The position numbers and the translations under genes were made by a program. From CAVONB01 sp963697205 (GTDB lineage Bacteria > Pseudomonadota > Alphaproteobacteria > Rhizobiales > Hyphomicrobiaceae), in assembly GCA_963697205.1 (NCBI GenBank), contig CAVONB010000015.1, positions 372,001 through 436,000 on the forward strand: DNA of 64,000 nucleotides, in the 5' to 3' direction. Within the stretch, counting starts at the first letter, position 1. Each line of letters opens with the position of its first letter. The notes below the pieces were generated by a model. It was not told the origin of the DNA and ran no database searches. It saw nothing but the letters and a program-made list of their open reading frames with translations. Of the stretch, positions 52,922 through 61,002 are shown one piece after another.

Positions 52922-55199
52922 ATGGAAACTGGTTCCAACGCAAACATCGGCGTGATGGCGCGCCGGCTGTTGAAGCTCTCTCGTCATGCCGTCGTCGTGT
53001 TCGGTGTGGCGCTGATCGCCGCGATCTGGGCGCTGTCGCTCTACATGATCAAGGTCGAGCGGGAGGCCGCCGAGCGCGAGGGCGCGCAGGAGGTGAGCAA
53101 CCTGGCGACCGTGTTCGAGCAGAACGTGGCGCGGTCGATCAGCGAGATCGATCGCGTCATGCTGTTTCTCAGGCTGTCGCACGAACGTAGCGGCGGGGCG
53201 CGCGATTGGCAGGCGCTGGTGCGAGATCGGTATGCAGTCAACGACCAGACGCTGCAGGTGGCCGTGATCGATGCGCAAGGGGTGCTCCTTGCGACCAGCA
53301 TCGGCGCGTTGCCCGCCAAGCCGATGGATCTTTCCGATCGCGAGCATTTCCGGGTTCATCGCGACGGCTACGAGGACACACTGTTCATCAGCCGTCCAGT
53401 GCTGGGGCGGCGGTCTGGTAAATGGTCGGTGCAGTTGACGCGGCGCCTGACGGATGCGGATGGCCGGTTCGGCGGCGTGATCGTCGTATCTCTCGATCCG
53501 GGCTATCTGGCGCGGGCTTATGGCGGGCTCAAGCTCGGCGAGGCGAGCGGGCTTGCGCTTGTCGGCATCGACGACATCGTGCGGTCGGGGACTGGCTGGT
53601 ATGCGGGATCACTCGGCAAGCCGCTGCCTTCGGGCGAAGCCGGTGGCGCCGAGCAGCAACTGCCCGGCGGGACGCTGATCCATAGCGAGCGCAGCGGGAA
53701 GGGCACGCGCATCGTGGCGCGCCGGCTCGTCTCCGGGTTGCCGCTGGCGGTGATCGTGTCGAGTCCGAGCCATGAATTCACCGCGTCGTGGCAACGCTAC
53801 CGGCGAAACGTGCTGATTGCGGCGGGACTGGTCTCGCTGGCCGTGATACTGGCCATGATTGGGGCGCTGCGCTCGCGGCGGCGCTACGAAATCCCGGATG
53901 ATGCACATGGCGCGGCACGATCCCTTGACGACGCTGGCAAACCGGACGCTGTTCCGCGAGCAGCTCGATCGCGCGCTGTCGCAGCTTGCCGCCGGCAAGG
54001 GTTTTGCGCTGCATCTGGTCGATCTCGACCGGTTCAAATTCGTCAACGACACGTACGGCCATCCGCACGGTGACAAGCTCTTGAAGGCCGTCGCTGAGCG
54101 TCTGCAGGAGAACCTGCGCCAATGCGATGTCGTGGCGCGCTTCGGCGGCGACGAGTTCGCGGTGCTGCAATTCGGCGTGGAAGGCGAGCGCGAGGCGGGA
54201 CTGATCGCCGAGCGGCTGTGCAGCGTTCTGGCGGCGCCGTTCGACATCGAGGGCCTCCATCTCGACGTCGGCGCGAGCATCGGCGTTGCGGTCGCTCCGC
54301 GCGACGGGCGGACGGCGGTCGATTTGCTGAAGAGCGCGGATCTGGCGCTCTACACGGCGAAATCGGAGGGGCGGCGTACGTGGCGCTTCTTCAACGAGGA
54401 GATGCACGCCATGGCGCAATCGCGGCGGGCGCTGGAGGCGAGCCTCAAAGAGGCGGTCGAAAATGAGCAGCTGGAGCTGCACTACCAGCCGATCATGGCG
54501 ATCGATACGGGCGAGGTGACGGGCTACGAAGCCCTGGTGCGCTGGCGTCATCCCGAGCGCGGGCTGGTGCCGCCGATGGAGTTCATTCCGCTGGCGGAGG
54601 AGACGGGGATGATCGTGCAGATCGGCGCGTGGGTGTTGCGTCGTGCTTGCGCCGACATGGCGCAGCGGCCGGGCACATTGAAGGTGGCGGTCAACTTCTC
54701 GCCGGTGCAGTTCAAGACGCCCGATCTGGTGGCGACCGTGAAGGCTGCGCTCGATGACGCGGGGCTCGATCCGCAGCGGCTCGAGGTGGAAATTACAGAA
54801 TCGACGCTGATGCAGAAGGACGGACTGACGATCCGGCTCCTGGAGGAGTTGCGCGCGCTCGGTGTGCAGATCGCGATGGACGACTTCGGCACAGGGTATT
54901 CCTCACTCGCCTATCTGCAGTCCTATCCGATCAACTGCATCAAGATCGACCGATCCTTCGTGATGACGCTCGGTCACAGCAACAGCGCGGCGGCGATCAT
55001 TCGCGCGATCACCACGCTGGCGACGAGCCTCGGCATGAGCACGGTCGCGGAGGGCGTGGAGACGCGCGAGCAGTTGATGGAGCTCGGGCTATTGGGATGC
55101 ACGGAGGCGCAGGGCTTCTACTTCAGCCCTCCCAAACCCGCTGCCGAAATCCTACCCGGCGCGGAGGCGGACAAGCCGGGCGAATCGATGGCGGCCTAG
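52922..55199 (+). pseudogene. membrane PDC-type sensor with GGDEF and EAL domains, one frameshift as sequenced
   Basis: Two overlapping frames give one protein of about 755 residues. Part one (from ATG 52922) has a membrane helix near residue 22-45 (VVVFGVALIAAIWALSLYMI), a periplasmic PDC/dCache-like sensor (EVSNLATVFEQNVARSISEI to VRSGTGWYAGSLGKPLPSGE), and a second helix near 300 (VLIAAGLVSLAVILAMIGAL). The frame breaks at about 53900, then runs to 55199: GGDEF domain (HDPLTTLANRTLFREQLD; active site RFGGDEFAVLQ) and EAL domain (YEALVRWRHPERG; VEITES; DDFGTGYSSL; IKIDRSFV; VAEGVET), all catalytic residues present. One base added or lost in sequence otherwise intact; 'pseudogene' records the frame only. 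It would balance c-di-GMP synthesis and breakdown on a periplasmic signal. Confidence 0.88.
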
Positions 55200-55213
55200 T
55201 GTGGCCGGGTCGC

Positions 55214-56269
55214 TCAGGCGGCGCTGGCGTCGGGCTCCGACCAGGTCTGTGGGTCTTTGGCGTCGATCGCGGTGCCGGCGAGGTTGAGACGGTCGAGGCT
55301 CGCCAGCCAGGCGAGCGACTGTCCGACCGGGGCGGTGCGTTGCGGGATGCCCGCGATCTCGGCGTAATAGTCGAGTAAGGCCGCGCGTGCCTCGTCGACG
55401 CCGACGAAGTGAAAGCGGATCTCGGCGCCGGGGGCGTGCTGCACGAGCTTGCGCAGATCCGCTGTGGCGACGGTGGCGATTTTCGGATAGCCGCCGGTGG
55501 TCTGGTGCTCGGCCAGCATGACGATGGGTTGGCCTGAGCCGGGCACCTGAACGGAGCCGCGCACGACGCCGTCGGACACGATGTTGTGGCCGCCACGCGC
55601 GCGCAGGCGCTGGCCTTCGAGGCGGTAGCCCATGCGGTCGACGTCGGACGTGACGCGAAACCTGGCTGCACCGAATTCGGCCAGCGTGGCGGTGGTGAAG
55701 TGATCGGCTTGCGGTCCGCGCACGACGCGGATCGGGTGGCCGGTTTCGATCGGAACGGCTTGCGTCATCAGTTCGGCGCGGTGCGTGGCGCGCGTAGTCA
55801 CGGGCACGCGGCTGCCTGCGGTGAGGGCGCGGCCGTCGAGGCCGCCGAGTTCGGCGCGCAGATGCAGCGAGGCCGAACCGAGCGCGGGATCGACCAGCAG
55901 ACCGCCTTCGATGGCAAGGATCCCGGTGACGCCGCTGCGGGCGTGGGCGAGGGTAAGCACGGCGCCTTCGGGAACGACAAACGAAGTGTGCGATGGGCGG
56001 CGCTCGCCGTCGACCGAAAGCGGGAAGTCGGCGCCAGCGAAGGCCATGCGGACGGGGCCGCCGACCGCGCGTAAGCGCGCGCCATAGAGCATGAGCTCGA
56101 TGGCCGGCGTCATCGCGGCGTTGCCGACCAACGTGTTGGCGACCGCCAGCGCGAGGCTGTCCAGCGCGCCCGCAAGCGACAAACCGATGCGCTGCCAGCC
56201 CGGCCGGCCACCATCCTGCACAGTCGTCAGCGGCCCGCACGCCTCCACGATCAGCTCGGGTGACCTCAT
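55214..56269 (-). CDS. pxpC: 5-oxoprolinase subunit PxpC / biotin-dependent carboxyltransferase-type protein
   Basis: About 351 residues from ATG 56269. The family (KipA/PxpC, carboxyltransferase domain 2 of urea carboxylase) is shown by VEACGPLTTVQDGGRPGWQR at the N-terminus, ALDSLALAVANTLVGNAAM, DRMGYRLEGQRLRARGGHNI near residue 217, and the later SGQPIVMLAEHQTTGGYPKI. It overlaps pxpB by four bases (ATGA), a conserved arrangement. With PxpA the pair cleaves 5-oxoproline (pyroglutamate) to glutamate using ATP. PxpA (LamB/YcsF) is not in the window, so the complete enzyme must depend on a distant gene or the pair serves another amide. Confidence 0.92.
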   Translation of the reverse strand: MRSPELIVEACGPLTTVQDGGRPGWQRIGLSLAGALDSLALAVANTLVGNAAMTPAIELMLYGARLRAVGGPVRMAFAGADFPLSVDGERRPSHTSFVVPEGAVLTLAHARSGVTGILAIEGGLLVDPALGSASLHLRAELGGLDGRALTAGSRVPVTTRATHRAELMTQAVPIETGHPIRVVRGPQADHFTTATLAEFGAARFRVTSDVDRMGYRLEGQRLRARGGHNIVSDGVVRGSVQVPGSGQPIVMLAEHQTTGGYPKIATVATADLRKLVQHAPGAEIRFHFVGVDEARAALLDYYAEIAGIPQRTAPVGQSLAWLASLDRLNLAGTAIDAKDPQTWSEPDASAA

Positions 56270-57048
56270 GACAAGCGTTGCGCGACGAGGGCGCCCAACT
56301 GTGCCTCGATGGCCAATGCCGGCCAGTGTGCCTCGGTCATTGCGCGGAACCGGATGCGATCGCCGGGCGAGAAGATGCAAACAGGATCGCGTGTCGGCAT
56401 GAAGGCGCGCACGGGCGTGCGGCCGATCAGGTGCCATCCGCTCGGCGCTTCGATCGACGCGATGGCGGCTTGTGGTCCGCCGATGGAAATCGAGCCTGCC
56501 GGCGTGCGCTTGCGCGGTGTGTCCAGCCGCGGCGTGGCGAGCCTGAGATCGAGGCCGCCGAGGTAGGCGAAGCCCGGCAGGAAGCCCAGCATGTAGACGC
56601 GATAGGTTGGTGCCGTGTGTGCGCGCACGACCTCGTCGGGCGTGATGCCGTGGCGCGCGGCCAGGGTCTCGAGGTCGATGCCGAACTGGCCACCGTAGAC
56701 GACGGGGATCTCCCAAAGCGGGCTGTCGGTCTGGCGTGGATCGGCGACGTCCAGGAGGGGTGTCAATCGTCGAACTAGGTCGCCGTACGAGATCGCGACG
56801 GCGTCGTAGTGGACGAGCAGGGCGCGGTAGGTCGGCACAGTTTCGAGCACGGGGTAGCCGAGGGCGAGAACTGCGCGATCTAGCGCCATGACGCGCTGAT
56901 TGATCGCTTCGTCGATGTCGGAGCCCAGCTCGATGGACAGCGCGCTGTCGCCGACGGCCTTGAAGGCGCAGCCGGTACGGAGATCGCTTTGGAGTGTCTC
57001 GCCGTCAGCCGCTGCTCTGTCGCGCAATGGGTGCCGCCTGTTTTGCAC
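56266..57048 (-). CDS. pxpB: 5-oxoprolinase subunit PxpB (KipI-type)
   Basis: Up to 260 residues. The KipI/PxpB family core is clear: FKAVGDSALSIELGSDIDEA near residue 30, ALGYPVLETVPTYRALLVHY near 65, IPVVYGGQFGIDLETLAARH near 118, YMLGFLPGFAYLGGLDLRL near 150 and TPRKRTPAGSISIGGPQAAI near 175. The start is uncertain: GTG 57048 is used here; TTG 57027 or a shorter start would remove unconserved residues. It is translationally coupled to pxpC (overlap ATGA). Upstream lies an AT-rich region with a palindrome (57145-57177) that may bind a regulator. Confidence 0.9.
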   Translation of the reverse strand: MQNRRHPLRDRAAADGETLQSDLRTGCAFKAVGDSALSIELGSDIDEAINQRVMALDRAVLALGYPVLETVPTYRALLVHYDAVAISYGDLVRRLTPLLDVADPRQTDSPLWEIPVVYGGQFGIDLETLAARHGITPDEVVRAHTAPTYRVYMLGFLPGFAYLGGLDLRLATPRLDTPRKRTPAGSISIGGPQAAIASIEAPSGWHLIGRTPVRAFMPTRDPVCIFSPGDRIRFRAMTEAHWPALAIEAQLGALVAQRLS

Positions 57049-57144
57049 GAATCAGGACCATGCGGGCAGTCTACATTTCGAAACTTGCGCGGGTCTGATG
57101 GCGATTTCTCATCCCTTTCTGTGATGTCAGTTTCGTGAAAAGAA

Positions 57145-57177
57145 AACAATCGTCATTCAAATGACCGACGAATTGTT
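57145..57177. promoter_or_regulatory. candidate operator palindrome in the pxp/TSUP divergent region
   Basis: Nested inverted repeats: outer AACAAT (57145) and ATTGTT (57172), inner GTCATT (57152) and AATGAC (57160) around CA. The region is markedly AT-rich for this genome and lies between pxpB (minus) and the TSUP transporter (plus), the place for a shared regulator site. Confidence 0.45.
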
Positions 57178-57294
57178 TTGTTTCGTGTTTACCTTCTATT
57201 TACCAGAAACGCTCGATTTTAATCCTACGGAAACAGTGTTGTCGCGTGCGATGCCGGTCGGTATCGGCGCGTGTCGGTGGTCAGGTCTGGCGTG

Positions 57295-58248
57295 ATGTCC
57301 TTTTCGCAAGCGGCTTGGGTCGTGGCGGGTCTTTTCCTCGCCGGCGTCGTGAAAGGGGCGAGCGGGATCGGCTATTCGACGTTCGCGCTGCCGGTGCTGG
57401 TGTTCGTTCTTGATCTCGCGTCGGCGATGGCCGTCATCACGCTGCCGGTGCCGGCGAGCAACCTCGCGGTGATCCGCGCGTTGAAGGGTGCCGGCGATGC
57501 GATCCGCCGCTTCTGGCCGATGTATCTGGGGCTCCTGCCCGGCACGGCATTGGGTGCCTTTTTCTTCTCCATCATCGACCGGGAATTTGCGCTGCGCGTA
57601 CTGGGCGGCGTGACGCTGGCGTATGTGCTGCTCGCCATCGCCAAACCGGCCTGGCGGCTCGGGCGCGCGGCCTCGCGGCACCTGCGCTTTCCGGTCGGCC
57701 TTGCGACGGGTGCGATCACCGGGATGACGGGCTCGCAGGTCGTGCCGCTGGTTCCCTTCGTATCGAGCCTCGCCGTCGCGCCGCGGGCGCAAGTGCAGGC
57801 CATCAATGTGGCCGTGACCCTGGGATCGCTCCTGCTGTTTGTCGCGCTGTGCGCGGGCGGTGTGATGACGACGGGTCATGTGCTCATTTCGGGGCTTGGC
57901 GTGCTGCCCGCGATCGCGGGCGTCGCGCTCGGCGCGCGCATCGCCGCGCGGCTGTCGCAGCAGGCGTTTCGCGCCGTGATGCTGTCGGTGCTGACCGTGA
58001 TCGCGGGCTCGCTGATCGTCGGACGCGATGCCTTGCGCGGCTGGCACGACGACCGCATGCCGGTGATCGTGGAGCGCCAGGAATGGGCGCGTATCGGCGC
58101 CGGTCTGGGGGCGGTGCAGCGGGTCCCGGTCGTGATCGCGGCGGCGACGGCCGACATGACGCCGCCACCCCTGTCAGTTGCGCAGTCGGCGTTCGGCCCA
58201 ACACAGACGCGGTCCGGTTGGGCTGATCTCGGTGCGGGCCTGAGGTGA
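57295..58248 (+). CDS. TSUP (TauE/SafE) family membrane transporter
   Basis: About 317 residues from ATG 57295; two GTG starts upstream are less likely. Eight or so membrane helices with the two TSUP repeats: VVKGASGIGYSTFALPVLVF near residue 15, ITLPVPASNLAVIRALKGAG near 48, LGLLPGTALGAFFFSIIDRE, and the second-half VGLATGAITGMTGSQVVPLV near 132 followed by LISGLGVLPAIAGVALGARI. The family exports or imports small sulfonates, sulfite or other anions. The C-terminal ~60 residues (from REALRG to the end) are polar and probably cytoplasmic. It is divergent from pxpBC, so could move a substrate linked to the oxoprolinase step, but that is inference. Confidence 0.86.
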   Translation: MSFSQAAWVVAGLFLAGVVKGASGIGYSTFALPVLVFVLDLASAMAVITLPVPASNLAVIRALKGAGDAIRRFWPMYLGLLPGTALGAFFFSIIDREFALRVLGGVTLAYVLLAIAKPAWRLGRAASRHLRFPVGLATGAITGMTGSQVVPLVPFVSSLAVAPRAQVQAINVAVTLGSLLLFVALCAGGVMTTGHVLISGLGVLPAIAGVALGARIAARLSQQAFRAVMLSVLTVIAGSLIVGRDALRGWHDDRMPVIVERQEWARIGAGLGAVQRVPVVIAAATADMTPPPLSVAQSAFGPTQTRSGWADLGAGLR

Positions 58249-58299
58249 GAAACGGTGCTCGGCACGTTGCCGAGTGGTGAAGAAAGGACGAGACCTGTC

Positions 58300-58806
58300 A
58301 TGAGCCCTGAGTACGAGCCACCCCGTTTCCTTTTCACCTACGGCACGCTGATGTCGTCGGTGGACACCGAACTTGGCCGCTTCGAGCGCCGGTTGATGTC
58401 GGCGAGAGCCCAACTGGTGGGGCGAGGCCGCGTGCGCGGGCGCCTGTACGACGCGGGTGCGTGCCCGGCGGGGGTGGCGTCGGAGAGCGCGCGTGGCTAC
58501 ATCCACGGCGAAGTGTGGATGTTGCCGGTACGTGCGGGACGGCTGCTGCGCGCGCTTGACCGCTACGAGGGGTGCGAGCCGGCGTCGCCGCCGCCCTATC
58601 CGTACCGGCGAACGGTGGCGCTGGTGACGCACGAACTTGGCTGGCAGATCGTCGCGTGGGCCTATGTCTGGAATGGGCCGACGCGCACGTTGACGCGGGT
58701 CAGGAGCGGGCACTGGTCGCCGACGGTCGAGGCGCCCTATGTGCCGGCGTCGTGCACGCGCGGTCCGCCGCGCGCAGCCACGGCGGTGGCGAGCAAGGCG
58801 GCGTGA
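58300..58806 (+). CDS. gamma-glutamylcyclotransferase-like (AIG2/BtrG-type) protein
   Basis: About 168 residues from ATG 58300 (AAGGACGAG upstream). The gamma-glutamylcyclotransferase-like fold is seen as FLFTYGTLMSSVDTELGRFE at the N-terminus (YGTL motif), GRVRGRLYDAGACPAGVASE, GEVWMLPVRAGRLLRALDRY and the catalytic Glu in LDRYEGCEP near residue 88, then YPYRRTVALVTHELGWQIVA. Enzymes of this fold release 5-oxoproline from gamma-glutamyl groups. That the neighbours encode oxoprolinase subunits PxpB/PxpC gives a coherent link: this protein could produce the 5-oxoproline they use. The reaction is not proven here. Confidence 0.85.
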   Translation: MSPEYEPPRFLFTYGTLMSSVDTELGRFERRLMSARAQLVGRGRVRGRLYDAGACPAGVASESARGYIHGEVWMLPVRAGRLLRALDRYEGCEPASPPPYPYRRTVALVTHELGWQIVAWAYVWNGPTRTLTRVRSGHWSPTVEAPYVPASCTRGPPRAATAVASKAA

Positions 58807-58914
58807 GGCGCTCGGCCGTATCCGGCCGGCTGCACGGCGCGCGGGCGCGACGCGTCAGATGCGCTACACTGGCGTCATTGCGAATCGCTGAAATCGGACA
58901 AGGACGGACGGCGC

Positions 58915-60960
58915 GTGGCGGCAGCAGGCGACAGCGATGTGCGCGACACGGTTTCGGCCGCCGCGCGCGCTACGGCTGGCGTCGACATGCCGGCCAAGCC
59001 GCTGCGTGGTGGCTGGGTGCGGTTGTCGATCGCGCGTAATGAAGACGGCGCACCTGGTGCCGTTCGCCTGACCTTGAAGCATGGGACGGATTGCGGCGAT
59101 CGGGTGGAGCACACGGTCGATCTCGTTGCGGGTCGCGGTGAACGCATCCTGCACATTTCCGCGCCGATCCATGATGCCCGCATCGAAAGCGTGCGGGACC
59201 GCGATGCGGTCGTGCGTGGGGCACGGCTCGCCCCGCTAGGTGCGATCGGCTTGCTGCGTGCGGCGTTGGCGCGCGACCCGGTAGAGGCGCTGGCCGCCTT
59301 GCGGTGGCGGATCGTGGGCAAGAAGGTGCGGGCGCGCAACCGGCTGCGGCGGCTGTTCGGGGAGACGCAGCGCATCGCCTATGGCGCTTGGCAGCGGCGA
59401 ATGGCGGCGGCGTGGGCGGAGGAGGCGACGCGGTTTGCGACGCCTTCGATGGTGGGCGGTCATGCGCTGCGGCTGACAGTGGTGGTGACGGCGCGCGACG
59501 ATGTCAGAGATGCCGGTGCTGGCGAGGATCGGTTGGGCGCGGTGCGCCGTGTGTCGGCTGGCGCGCACACGTTTGGCGACGTGACTGTTGTGGCGTCAGC
59601 GTTGCGCGCACGTGAGGTCTTGGGGATCGCGAGCGCGTCGGGGGCGTGGGATTGGCTGCTGGTGATGCCGGCCGGCACGCAGCTGGCTGAAACGGCGCTG
59701 CTGCGTCTTGGCGACGCGATCGCCAAGTGGCCCGATGCAGCTGCAATCTACGGCGACAGCGATGTGCTTTCGGCCGATGGCGAGCGTGGGGCGCCGCATT
59801 TCACGCCGCAGTGGAATGAGGCATATTTTATCGCGCGCGACTATGTCGGTGCGTTCGCGGTGTCGCGTGCAGCCTTGAGCGAGGTGCAGGGGCTCATCGC
59901 CGACGATGACACGCCCGACGCGCTGCTGCTGGCGGCGGCGGGGGTTGGCGGTGGCGGTATCGTGCGCATTGCCCACGTTCTGACGCACCGTGTCGATGGC
60001 GAGGGGGAAGCGTGCGAGGACTTCTGCGATCGGCGCCGGGCGACGATGGAGCGGCATCTACGGCGGACGACGCCGTCAGCGCGCGTTATCGTCGCGCCGC
60101 ACGGCCTTCATGCCGTGCACGCGCTGCCCCAGCCTCAGCCGCTGGTCAGCCTGATTGTGCCGACACGCGACCGGGTCGATTTGCTGAAGCCCTGTATCGA
60201 GGGATTGCGGCATCGGACGGACTATGACGCGCTCGAGATCATCATTGCCGACAATGGCAGCCGGGAGCGGGCGACGCTGGATTATTTCGCGGCGCTGGCC
60301 GACGATCCGCGTGTGCGCGTGCTCGACTGCGCCGGGCCGTTCAACTATGCCGCGATTAACAACCGTGCGGTGGCGACGGCGCGGGGATCGGTGGTGGGAT
60401 TTCTCAACAACGACATCGAGGTGATGCATCCGGATTGGCTGGCCGAGATGGTATCGCAGGCGCTGCAACCCAAGACCGGTGCGGTCGGTGCGTTGCTGAC
60501 CTACGCCAACGGACTGGTGCAGCATGCCGGCGTGGTGATGGGCATCGGCGGATATGCCGGGCATGCGCATCGCTTCTTTCATCCGGATGCGCCCGGCTAC
60601 ATGGGGCGGATCGGCTGCCAGCAGTACGTGGCGGCGGTGACGGCGGCGTGTCTCGTCGTGGAGCGGGCGAAGTTCGATGCGGTCGGCGGGTTCGATGCGG
60701 AAGCGTTCGCCGTCGCCTACAACGATGTTGATTTGTGCCTGAGGCTCAGGCGCGCAGGGTTCGAGAGCCTTTACACGCCGTTCGCGCGGCTGGTGCACAA
60801 GGAATCCGCATCGCGCGTGCGTGACACCGAACCCAAGCGCGCTGCGGCCTATGCACGCGAGTGCGCGGCGCTGGTTGCGCGCTGGGGCGATATCATCGCC
60901 GACGATCCTTATTATCATCCCGCGCTCACGCGAGCGGACGAGACGTTCTCGCTCGATTGA
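58915..60960 (+). CDS. large two-domain glycosyltransferase (GT2)
   Basis: A 681-residue protein, GTG start with AAGGACGG upstream. The N-terminal ~170 residues are unusual and lack clear similarity. Residues ~180-380 look like a degenerate GT-A domain (LRLTVVVTARDDVRDA, MPAGTQLAETALLRLGDAIA, AAIYGDSDVLSADGERGAPH). The C-terminal ~270 residues are a classical GT2: PLVSLIVPTRDRVDLLKPCI near 410, IIIADNGSRERATLDYFAAL, VGFLNNDIEVMHPDWLAEMV near 498 (DxD-like NND) and AYNDVDLCLRLRRAGFESLY near 600. Similar two-domain proteins make O-antigen or other surface glycans. No partners adjacent; it precedes a convergent HrpB gene. Confidence 0.88.
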   Translation: MAAAGDSDVRDTVSAAARATAGVDMPAKPLRGGWVRLSIARNEDGAPGAVRLTLKHGTDCGDRVEHTVDLVAGRGERILHISAPIHDARIESVRDRDAVVRGARLAPLGAIGLLRAALARDPVEALAALRWRIVGKKVRARNRLRRLFGETQRIAYGAWQRRMAAAWAEEATRFATPSMVGGHALRLTVVVTARDDVRDAGAGEDRLGAVRRVSAGAHTFGDVTVVASALRAREVLGIASASGAWDWLLVMPAGTQLAETALLRLGDAIAKWPDAAAIYGDSDVLSADGERGAPHFTPQWNEAYFIARDYVGAFAVSRAALSEVQGLIADDDTPDALLLAAAGVGGGGIVRIAHVLTHRVDGEGEACEDFCDRRRATMERHLRRTTPSARVIVAPHGLHAVHALPQPQPLVSLIVPTRDRVDLLKPCIEGLRHRTDYDALEIIIADNGSRERATLDYFAALADDPRVRVLDCAGPFNYAAINNRAVATARGSVVGFLNNDIEVMHPDWLAEMVSQALQPKTGAVGALLTYANGLVQHAGVVMGIGGYAGHAHRFFHPDAPGYMGRIGCQQYVAAVTAACLVVERAKFDAVGGFDAEAFAVAYNDVDLCLRLRRAGFESLYTPFARLVHKESASRVRDTEPKRAAAYARECAALVARWGDIIADDPYYHPALTRADETFSLD

Positions 60961-61002
60961 GAGGCGATTCGCAGGATCTGCGGCAGCTTGCATGTCGCTC
61001 GC

